Below are positions 37,281 through 44,538 of a stretch of DNA of 64,000 nucleotides, piece after piece. Within the stretch, counting starts at the first letter, position 1. Every line of letters starts with the position of its first letter. The stretch covers positions 48,459-112,458 of the forward strand of contig JAHHGZ010000028.1 of assembly GCA_019359595.1 (NCBI GenBank). Reading direction: 5' to 3'. Made by a program: the position numbers and the translations under genes. The notes beneath the pieces were generated by a model. The model did not search any database and was not told the DNA's origin. It saw only the letters and a list, made by a program, of their open reading frames with translations. This DNA comes from Cyanomargarita calcarea GSE-NOS-MK-12-04C (GTDB lineage Bacteria > Cyanobacteriota > Cyanobacteriia > Cyanobacteriales > Nostocaceae).

Positions 37281-37665
37281 ATATTTGTTAGTGGTTAGTT
37301 GTTAGTGGTTAGTTGTTAGTTGTTAGTGGTTAGTGGTTAGTGGTTAGTGGTTAGTTGTTAGTGGTTAGGAGTTTGGAGTTTGGAGTTTGGAGTTTGGAGT
37401 TTGGAGTTAGGAGTTTGGAGTTAGGAGTTTGAAGTTTGGAGTTTGGAGTTTGGAGTTTGGAGTTTGGAGTTAGTTGTGAGAGGCAGCAGCCAACAACCAA
37501 CAACCAACAACCAACAATCAACAACCAACAACCAACAACCAACAACCAACAACCAACAACCAACAACCAACAACCAACAACCAACAACCAACAACCAACA
37601 ACCAACAACCAACAACCAACAACCAACTACTAACTACTAACTACTAACCACTAACTATGGACTAA
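37281..37665. repeat. Complex short-tandem-repeat block between the oxidoreductase gene and clpS
   Basis: Three repeat types sit in a row: gttagtggttagttgttag units (37285-37367), ggagttt heptamers (37368-37470), and accaaca heptamers (about 37490-37625). These end in ctaactactaaccactaac. The outer parts are roughly complementary, so the block could form a large hairpin. ORFs in it are only translated repeats. Confidence 0.9.
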
Positions 37666-37712
37666 ACTAGTTATTTGTAGTGTAGTTTTGTCAAATCTAT
37701 TGGCTAAGTTCT

Positions 37713-38039
37713 ATGGTTACGGCACTTTCAGCAGCTGTTTATGGGATGGCGACAGCACCAACTGTAGCTCCGGAACGGACTAATCAAGTCCTCAGCAAGC
37801 CTTACCCGAATTATAAAGTCATTGTTTTGGATGACGATTTTAATACATTTCAGCATGTTGCTGAATGTTTGGTGAAATATATACCCGGAATGACGGGCGA
37901 TCGCGCTTGGGATCTCACCAATCAGGTACACTATGAGGGTCAGGCGATCGTTTGGGTTGGTCCCCAAGAGCCTGCGGAACTGTACCACCAACAGTTACGT
38001 CGTGCTGGTTTGACAATGGCTCCTTTAGAAGTAGCTTAA
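37713..38039 (+). CDS. clpS: ATP-dependent Clp protease adaptor ClpS
   Basis: The 108-residue protein has an N-terminal flexible segment, then YKVIVLDDDFNTFQHVAECLVKYIPGM and GQAIVWVG, the ClpS core that binds N-degron substrates and delivers them to ClpC/ClpP. The DDDFNTF motif is characteristic. Cyanobacteria have two ClpS forms, and I cannot decide which this is with certainty. The DUF2103 gene follows after five bases, an arrangement typical of cyanobacteria. Confidence 0.9.
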   Translation: MVTALSAAVYGMATAPTVAPERTNQVLSKPYPNYKVIVLDDDFNTFQHVAECLVKYIPGMTGDRAWDLTNQVHYEGQAIVWVGPQEPAELYHQQLRRAGLTMAPLEVA

Positions 38040-38044
38040 ATACA

Positions 38045-38335
38045 ATGGTCAAACCCTCCGATGGCAGATTAGTCTGGAATCACTCAACCCACATTTCTGG
38101 TCTAATCCGTATTTTAGAACGTCTGTGTAAACACGACGGCATTCACACTGTTACGCCGGGAGTGATTGGGCGAGCAAGGGGTCATTGTCCTAAAATGCAA
38201 TTGCGAATCTCTGTACCCATTCGGGGGGGCTTCAAGGTCATCGCACGCCAAGGTAAGACTGTCCAAGAAGTATTTATCCTCACCACTTTGGATCAAGAAT
38301 TACTCGAAGAAGCGTTAGAGATCGCGATGAAATGA
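38045..38335 (+). CDS. DUF2103 protein
   Basis: The protein has 96 residues from the ATG at 38045, which leaves a 5-base gap after clpS; a longer frame overlapping clpS is a shadow. It reads LVWNHSTHISGLI, TVTPGVIGRARGHCPK and FKVIARQGKTVQEVF. The His/Cys residues suggest metal binding, as proposed for DUF2103. It is probably co-transcribed with clpS. Confidence 0.85.
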   Translation: MVKPSDGRLVWNHSTHISGLIRILERLCKHDGIHTVTPGVIGRARGHCPKMQLRISVPIRGGFKVIARQGKTVQEVFILTTLDQELLEEALEIAMK

Positions 38336-38345
38336 CCGCTATTGG

Positions 38346-38681
38346 CTATTCTTCAATCTCATGTACTGCAAATTTATGTAATGGCAGGCTGACGATACAA
38401 GAAAATGTTAAGAAATATGACAGGGCAGTTGTAATCTTCAAAGTCATGATTACAGTTTCCCAATGGGGTAAAACTATTTTTTCAATGCCAAAAGCAAGGC
38501 AGTAAACTAGCCAGTAAGAAAAACTCATTCTAAACAAAATTAATTCTGTTATTTCGGCATCATCTTCTTGGTGTTTGGGATTCCACAGTAACAACAAACC
38601 GAGAATAGAAGCCAAAAACGAAATAGCAACAACAGAATCGTGACAGATGAAGTTTAACGATTGCATTTGCCTATATCCCAA
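38346..38681 (-). CDS. Small membrane protein, unknown
   Basis: The 111-residue frame has three hydrophobic stretches (VVAISFLASILGLLLLW, FSYWLVYCLAFGI, ITTALSYFLTFSCIV). It converges on the DUF2103 gene with a ten-base gap. No family is recognised. A membrane-protein composition on the opposite strand to no other gene makes it plausible, but no clear RBS is visible. Confidence 0.45.
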   Translation of the reverse strand: MGYRQMQSLNFICHDSVVAISFLASILGLLLLWNPKHQEDDAEITELILFRMSFSYWLVYCLAFGIEKIVLPHWETVIMTLKITTALSYFLTFSCIVSLPLHKFAVHEIEE

Positions 38682-39057
38682 ATATTTTTCTATTTAAATC
38701 AGTCTAAAGGAGTATTCCTTTGAGATCCAAATAAGAGTTACAAACTGCAATAGAGCGAGGCAAAATATGTAAATAACTGCAAAGAAGTGTGAATAAAAAG
38801 TTAGAAGTTAAGAATTGATCGCACTTTTTCAAAACTTAGCAAAACTTAATAACAAGCGCGAAGAGTAATCCAAGAAATAGAGGCATTAGCTGATAGATCC
38901 GATTCTGATGATACCGAATGATACTAAGTTTGTCATGACTGGAGTTGAGACGAAAATATGCGACCGCGATCGCATAATTCAGGTATAAAAAATTTAGGAG
39001 ATGTCTGTAGTTAAAACAAACATCTCCCTAACTCCAGTCATAAATGACAAGTGACAA
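38682..39057. other. Gene-free stretch between the small membrane protein gene and flv1
   Basis: The 376 bases are AT-rich with one HIP1 site near 38970. There is no ORF with family features. It may carry the promoter of the 38346-38681 gene on the - strand and the 3' end of the flv1 transcript. Confidence 0.4.
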
Positions 39058-40770
39058 TCAATAATGCGTCCCAGTCTTCCGGTGATGAACAGCAGTCACA
39101 GCTTCCGGTTGAATTAACTTCCCATTATCAACAGTCGCATATGTTACCCAGTGGTCGCCGCATTCCATCCGCTGGCTGACGGTACATTCCAGATAAGCGA
39201 TCGCATCTGCAAGAATCGTACAACCGTTATCCGCTGTCGTTGTGATAAACCCGGCAAATCTGTCTTCTCCTGGGGCAAAAGTCTTGCGGAAGTGCCGCAT
39301 ATACTCTGCTTGATTGCCTTCTGCAATAATATTTAAAGCAAATTTACCACCTGCATACATCAATGATTCAACAGCCCGGTCTTTGGCGATCGCAATCGTT
39401 AAACCTGGTGGGTTGAAGGTAGCTTGTGATACCCACGCACCCAACATTCCGGTAGAAATATCTCCCTGTTTGGCGGTAACTATGCAAACTGAACCGACAA
39501 TTCTACCGATAGCCTGTTCCATTGGAGTAGCCGATTGTTGCGGTACCCGCAGTTTTTTGGCTTTTCTCAAGGCTTGGGCAAAGTCGATAGCGGTTTCTTC
39601 GCATTCTTTGAGGGTTACATCTGTGGGCTTAAATTTTGTCTTGAATGTCTCAAACCCAAAGCGATATCCAGCATCCCGGAGTTTGTTTTCCACTAAATCA
39701 ATTGCTTCACCACTCCAACCGTAGGAACCAAAAACACCAGCAAGTTTGCTGTTGTCACCAGTTGCCAGGACTGTACCCAAAGCGGTATTAATTGGTGTGG
39801 GTGCATGACCACCGATGGTCGGAGTCCCAATAATAAAGCCATCGGATTGTTCTACAGCAGTGCGAATATCCTCAGCTTCCGCAAATTCGCAGTTGATAGA
39901 CTTGACAGCGACACCACCCTTAGTTAAGCCCAGTGCCATCGCTTGTGCTAAAGTTGCCGTGTTCCCGTAAGCTGATGCGTAAAGTAAGGCAACTGAAATT
40001 TCGCGATCGCTTTGAGAACGGCTCCATTTTTCATATTCTTTGGTCAGTTCAATTAAACCGTAACGTACCAAAGGTCCATGACCAACTGCATACATTCTTA
40101 CCTGATGGTCAGAAATTTTCTCCTGTGCAGCTTCGACATGTGTTGCATGGGGAGCCATCAGACAATCAAAATAGTATCGCTGGTCTTCTTTGAAAGCTTC
40201 TCTGTTTTCATCAAAAACATCATCCCCACAGATATGGGCACCGAACATCTTACCCGTGTAGAGAATTTGGGTTTGTTCGTCGTAGGTGCAAAGTGCTTCC
40301 GGCCAACGGGGACTGGGTATAGGGATAAATTTTAAAACATGACCTTTGCCCAAATCAAGGGTTTCTTTCCCCCGCATCGGTAGAATTTTTAACTCCTTGT
40401 CTGGGAAAGCTGCACGTAAATTGGCTGCACAAGGTAGGGAACAAACAAAGGTGAGTTGAGGTGCTAATTCGAGAAGCACTTTGTGAGTTGCCAGTCGGTT
40501 AGGATTGAAGTGACCGAGAATGACATAATCTAAACTCTTCAAATCCAAGCATTGCCGCAATGCTTCTAAATAAATTTCGGTAAAAGTTTCTGGAGATGGG
40601 TCAATAACTGCTGTTTTATCACCTGCAATTAAATAAGAATTGACCGTAGTACCCCTAGCGAGTGCGTATTCAATTTCAAACCGCAGACGTGTCCAACTGC
40701 GCGCTCTCAGTACTGTTGTGTTCGTGGCAATTGATACATACTGCACGTCGCGAGGATTGGTATGGCTCAT
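39058..40770 (-). CDS. flv1B: Flavodiiron protein, Flv1 type (heterocyst Flv1B candidate)
   Basis: The 570-residue protein has three domains: a metallo-beta-lactamase-like core (1-250), flavodoxin (about 258-400, SVALLYASAYGNTATLA) and a C-terminal flavin reductase domain (about 420-565). The diiron signature HxExDH is changed to H87-F-N-P-N-R92, as in Flv1/Flv2-type subunits, which work as heteromers with a canonical partner. The neighbour upstream is that partner. Flv1/Flv3 reduce oxygen to water with NAD(P)H electrons. In Nostoc sp. PCC 7120 the adjacent flv3B-flv1B pair is heterocyst-specific, and the same order here supports the B form. The flv2-flv4 operon would have a third gene between. 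Confidence 0.8.
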   Translation of the reverse strand: MSHTNPRDVQYVSIATNTTVLRARSWTRLRFEIEYALARGTTVNSYLIAGDKTAVIDPSPETFTEIYLEALRQCLDLKSLDYVILGHFNPNRLATHKVLLELAPQLTFVCSLPCAANLRAAFPDKELKILPMRGKETLDLGKGHVLKFIPIPSPRWPEALCTYDEQTQILYTGKMFGAHICGDDVFDENREAFKEDQRYYFDCLMAPHATHVEAAQEKISDHQVRMYAVGHGPLVRYGLIELTKEYEKWSRSQSDREISVALLYASAYGNTATLAQAMALGLTKGGVAVKSINCEFAEAEDIRTAVEQSDGFIIGTPTIGGHAPTPINTALGTVLATGDNSKLAGVFGSYGWSGEAIDLVENKLRDAGYRFGFETFKTKFKPTDVTLKECEETAIDFAQALRKAKKLRVPQQSATPMEQAIGRIVGSVCIVTAKQGDISTGMLGAWVSQATFNPPGLTIAIAKDRAVESLMYAGGKFALNIIAEGNQAEYMRHFRKTFAPGEDRFAGFITTTADNGCTILADAIAYLECTVSQRMECGDHWVTYATVDNGKLIQPEAVTAVHHRKTGTHY

Positions 40771-40979
40771 AGGTATGGAGTGAGAGGTGGGAAAGATAGC
40801 TTTATTTGAATAGTTATTGGTTATTGGTTATTGGTTATTGGTTATTGGTTATGGATAGATTATGGGTTATCGGTTATGAATTAGGAATTATAGGTTAACT
40901 CCCAACTTCCAACTCCCCTGCTCCCAACTCCTAACCAATAACCACCAACTACTAACCACTAACCACTAACCACTAACTT
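40771..40979. repeat. Short tandem repeats between flv3 and flv1
   Basis: The gap holds ggttatt heptamers (40818-40850) and ccactaa heptamers (40939-40978). The two runs are partly complementary and would form a stem in the flv3-flv1 transcript. Confidence 0.8.
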
Positions 40980-42698
40980 TTAGTAGTAATTACCTACTTT
41001 GCGATGACGAACAGCTGTTAGTCCGTTGGGGTTGGAGACTTTACCATCTGCAACTGTGCAATATACAATCCAGTGGTCGCTACATTCCATCGCGCTCTGA
41101 ACTTCGCATTCCATGTATGCAAGTGCATCAGTAAGAATTGGGCAACCGTTTTTCGCTGTTTGGGTTTTGACACCAGCAAATCTATCTGCACCAGGTAACA
41201 ACCGTTTCAGGAAGTGCTTTTTGAGTTCCTGATAATTTCCATCTTCTAGGACATTGAGAACGAAGCGATCGCCTTCTTGCAATAAGGACTCAATCGCTCT
41301 ATCTTTAGCGACAGATATTGTGAATCCTAAAGGTTGTAAGCTGGCTTGAGCTACCCAAGATGCTAACATGGCACTGTTGACATCATCTTTTTGGGTGGTG
41401 ATGATGTAAAGCCCGCTGCTAATGCGTCCTAGGGCTTTCTCCATGTTTACATCAAGGGCTTTTATTTGCTTGATGTTGCGATCGCGTACCAGCTTTTGTC
41501 CCATATCAGTACCGGCTTCTTCCAAGTGATGGAATGTGGCAGATGTGGGAACTTCTTTAATTTTGACTGCTGGGAAGGCTTCTTTCACACCTTGGTCAAT
41601 AAATCTTCTGCGCAAGGTGTCGATTGGTTCGTCATCCCCACCGTAAGATTCAAAGAAGCCGATAACTTGCTTCGGTTTGACAACTGATAACAAGGAATTG
41701 ATTCCAGCTTGAGCGGCTAAGGCTTTGGTTGGTGGCATCCCAATAATGATCCCAGCGGCTCTACCTGCCAGCTCTTGGATTTCTTGGTTGTCCGCTGAAC
41801 TTAAATCAATCATTTCCACGGCTACTCCAGTTTTTTGGACTCCGTGAATAATTGATTGGGCTAGGCGATCGCCATAACCGTAATCGGAGACATAATACAA
41901 TCCCACTGTTGTTTCAGAAGAAGCTTGTTTTTGGCTCCAACTGTTGTAACACTCCCGCAGAATATCCAAGTTGTGGTATAATAGCGGTCCGTGCCCGTTC
42001 GCAATAATGTTAATTCTGCCAAGTTCGCTCATTTTCTTCATGGCATTGATTAACGAGCGAGCATTTGGACCCATCAAGCAGTCGTAGTAAAATCTAAAAT
42101 CTGCCTCAATCGCTTCTAGGTCTTTGTCGAAAGTATCATCACTACAGTAATGCATCCCAAACGCATCGCAGGTAAATAGAGTTTGGGTTCTACGGTCATA
42201 GCTGAATATTGTATCAGGCCAGTGGAGGTTAGGCGCACTCACGAATTCAATTTCGTGCCCCTTACCCAAATCCACGCGATCGCCTGACTTGACAATCCGC
42301 TTGGAAAACGGATCGTGTACCAAATTCTCCAGAAACTGAAGTGCAACTTTTGATGCTAGTACGGTAGCTCTGGGCGCTAACTGGAGAACGTCTTCAACTA
42401 AGCCGCTATGGTCTGGTTCTGTATGGCTGACGATGATATAATCAATAGCCTTGGGGTTCACAAGACTTTTGAGTGTCTCTAAATATAAATCGCGAAACTT
42501 GGTATGAGAAGTATCTACCAAGACGATTTTATCACCCTTAATTAAATACGAATTGTAGGTCGTACCATTTTGCAGACCGAATTCGATATCGAAGCGATCG
42601 CGATCCCAATCCAATGACCTAATCGCCGTTGTGTTAGGAGCAATCTCGACTGTTTGGATAGTTAGCCGTTTTTGGGCGTTCTCTGTGAGCGCAACCAT
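40980..42698 (-). CDS. flv3B: Flavodiiron protein, Flv3 type (heterocyst Flv3B candidate)
   Basis: The 572-residue protein has the same three-domain plan as its neighbour but keeps the canonical diiron motif H92-T-E94-P-D96-H97, so it is the catalytic type (Flv3/Flv4). The flavodoxin domain starts at VGLYYVSDYGYGDRLAQ, and the C-terminal reductase domain covers about 425-570. It lies upstream of the Flv1-type gene in the same direction, 209 bases apart, and is likely co-transcribed with it. Assignment to Flv3B rather than Flv3A rests on gene order only. Confidence 0.8.
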   Translation of the reverse strand: MVALTENAQKRLTIQTVEIAPNTTAIRSLDWDRDRFDIEFGLQNGTTYNSYLIKGDKIVLVDTSHTKFRDLYLETLKSLVNPKAIDYIIVSHTEPDHSGLVEDVLQLAPRATVLASKVALQFLENLVHDPFSKRIVKSGDRVDLGKGHEIEFVSAPNLHWPDTIFSYDRRTQTLFTCDAFGMHYCSDDTFDKDLEAIEADFRFYYDCLMGPNARSLINAMKKMSELGRINIIANGHGPLLYHNLDILRECYNSWSQKQASSETTVGLYYVSDYGYGDRLAQSIIHGVQKTGVAVEMIDLSSADNQEIQELAGRAAGIIIGMPPTKALAAQAGINSLLSVVKPKQVIGFFESYGGDDEPIDTLRRRFIDQGVKEAFPAVKIKEVPTSATFHHLEEAGTDMGQKLVRDRNIKQIKALDVNMEKALGRISSGLYIITTQKDDVNSAMLASWVAQASLQPLGFTISVAKDRAIESLLQEGDRFVLNVLEDGNYQELKKHFLKRLLPGADRFAGVKTQTAKNGCPILTDALAYMECEVQSAMECSDHWIVYCTVADGKVSNPNGLTAVRHRKVGNYY

Positions 42699-42813
42699 TA
42701 TTTATCTCCAGGCACAAATCATCAGTATTTCTTTCTGCTTTTCATTGTGCCTATAATATTTTTTTTTAGTTGTTATTAAAAGTATATTTAGCCAAAATTA
42801 CAAAGTATCAAAA

Positions 42814-42832
42814 AATGCTTTTTTTTAGCATT
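42814..42832. terminator. Short hairpin with T-runs in the flv3 upstream region
   Basis: A six-base stem (aatgct / agcatt) with a seven-T loop is followed by T-rich sequence on both strands. It lies 116 bases before the flv3 start in a very AT-rich 293-base gap. It could end transcripts from the + side or act as a leader structure; the stem is weak. Confidence 0.3.
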
Positions 42833-42991
42833 ATTTTTTACTTTCAAAATGTAACGAAACTGATATTGTTTCTAGAGAACAAGTAACAAATACATCTTTT
42901 ATTCAACATTATTTCCCCCTTCAAAGATGTCTCAGAAATTATATTTGGCTAAAATGATTTTGTAGCTCAAAGCACAATTAATGCGTAGTAT

Positions 42992-43234
42992 TTATAATCT
43001 ATTGACATAGTTTTTGAAATCCAACTCCACTTTATTACTCCCAATCTTCAAGAAGCAACCACTGACCCTAGCGAATTCCCGTGTGTTGTGCGTAACTAAT
43101 ATTAAATCATTAGCCAAAGCTATTGCAGCAATTTGTACATCATAAGAACCAATAGGTGTACCCCTAGCCGCTAAATCTGTCCGGATTTTTCCTGCTATTT
43201 TTGCCGCTTCTGAGTCTAGCAGAAACTTGAACAA
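42992..43234 (-). pseudogene. Truncated PIN-domain toxin (VapC-like), C-terminal part
   Basis: The 80 codons match the second half of VapC ribonucleases: FDSEAAKIAG-like LDSEAAKIAGKI, then GTPIGSYDVQIAAIALAND and LVTHNTREFARV. The first half, with the initial catalytic Asp (LLDTN), is absent. The upstream sequence is a common intergenic repeat (ctctgcgtaccttcgcgttt, 43237-43280), which appears to have replaced it. No ATG is present, only TTG, and no VapB antitoxin gene is next to it. It is very likely inactive. Confidence 0.75.
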
Positions 43235-43392
43235 AAACTCTGCGTACCTTCGCGTTTACCGAGCGCGAGCCTCTGCGTTTAAAAGTAAAGTTCCAAACCG
43301 TCTTTAGTATATTCGGTTAATACTACCTTTCGTTCCGGTAAATCGAACAAAATATGAAATTTGATTTTATACAGGTTGACAATTTTACGCAA

Positions 43393-43893
43393 TTAGCAAG
43401 AGTCACCCGATTGTTGTTCACAAGCCCCGATACTTACCCAGGTGCTAGAACCATCGATCCAATGTTCTTTTTTCCAAATGGGTGCATTATGCTTGAGAGT
43501 ATCGATCGCATAACGACAAGCTTCAAAAGCTTCAGAACGGTGGGGAGAACCGACAGCGACTAAAACGCTGATTTCCCCTATTTGCAAGCGTCCGATGCGA
43601 TGATAAATAACGATGCGATTAACATCAGGCGTTTGAGAACGAATATCAGCAGCAATTTGATAAAATATTTGTAATGCCATCGGTTCGTAAGCTTGGTATT
43701 CCAGAGAAAGCACTGATTTGCCGTCGGTTTGGTTGCGAACCATCCCACTCATCAGCACTACCGCACCATTTGCTCCCTCATCAGCTAACTTATAAATTTC
43801 CTCAACAGATAATGGCGCAAAGCTAATACCAAAGCTATCTTCAGACCTTGGTTTGATCGTAGAGGAAAATGTCGTTTTCACAACCGAGTTCAT
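43393..43893 (-). CDS. moaE: Molybdopterin synthase catalytic subunit MoaE
   Basis: The 166-residue protein includes a roughly 25-residue N-terminal extension. It is recognised by GANGAVVLMSGMVRNQTDGK, LEYQAYEPMA, VIYHRIGRLQIGE, VGSPHRSEAFEACRYAID and PIWKKEHWIDGSSTWV with the catalytic Lys pair. It transfers sulfur from MoaD to precursor Z in molybdenum cofactor synthesis, needed for nitrate reductase. No moaD is adjacent. The region after its stop (43281-43392 on the - strand) may hold a 37-codon remnant ending TEYTKDGLELYF. Confidence 0.92.
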   Translation of the reverse strand: MNSVVKTTFSSTIKPRSEDSFGISFAPLSVEEIYKLADEGANGAVVLMSGMVRNQTDGKSVLSLEYQAYEPMALQIFYQIAADIRSQTPDVNRIVIYHRIGRLQIGEISVLVAVGSPHRSEAFEACRYAIDTLKHNAPIWKKEHWIDGSSTWVSIGACEQQSGDSC

Positions 43894-44538
43894 ATTACTT
43901 CTTCAGTATTGTTTGGGATTTATCAGAGCTACATCTATTTTCCTTCTTTTGAGGAGAGGTACAAGAAAGTTAGGAGTGAGGAGTTATGAGTTATGAGTTG
44001 TGAATTTTTTAACTCCAAGCTCCAAACTCCTAACTCCTAACTCCTAACAAACATATAAATAAAAAATCTATACAGTATTACTGAATTCTGAGGCAAGCTT
44101 TAACAGGCTTTTCCTGTATTTACACTCCTTTTCTCCGTAAAAATGAAATGAGAATAAATACGCAAAATATATAAAGTTTAAGTAAATTTACGTAAATCGA
44201 TAAATAACTCCGTCATCCTCCCTAAGGTATATTACTATAATTAGAGTGACAAACTTATCTACAATAAGTGGTAGATAATTTGACGATGTTAAAAGACCGA
44301 CAAAAAGGCGCTCCGCGAACGCCCACTTGACCAAAAGGCGACTTTTCAGTTTCGGCTTCTTTTGCAGGCAGACTCTAGGGTGGTGTTTATCGCTCAGAAC
44401 TATAGGTATAGATGTTTATGGCGCTTGAAACCAGACTTATAGCAATCAGGGGTAAAAAACCACCCCCTTGAAATAAAGACAGCTTCAAAAATTTCTCGTT
44501 CTTCGAGCATGATGAGGTCAATTTCAAGGAGAAATCTA
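43894..44538. other. Divergent intergenic region between moaE and a histidine kinase gene
   Basis: The 645 bases contain no convincing gene. There are gagttat/ctcctaa heptamer repeats at 43970-44047, a small hairpin-forming stretch ggcgctccgcgaacgcc at 44308-44324, and AAGGAGA at 44526-44532 for the kinase. Promoters for both directions should lie here but cannot be placed. Confidence 0.5.

Noticed and set aside
37351..37640. Several 64-91 codon frames on both strands
   Set aside because: They are translations of heptamer repeats (for example VGCWLLV units) without gene features.
37952..38044. Longer N-terminus for the DUF2103 protein
   Set aside because: It would overlap clpS by 88 bases and has no family similarity; the ATG at 38045 fits the family.
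43354..43563. 69-codon + strand frame
   Set aside because: It is antisense to the well-supported moaE gene.
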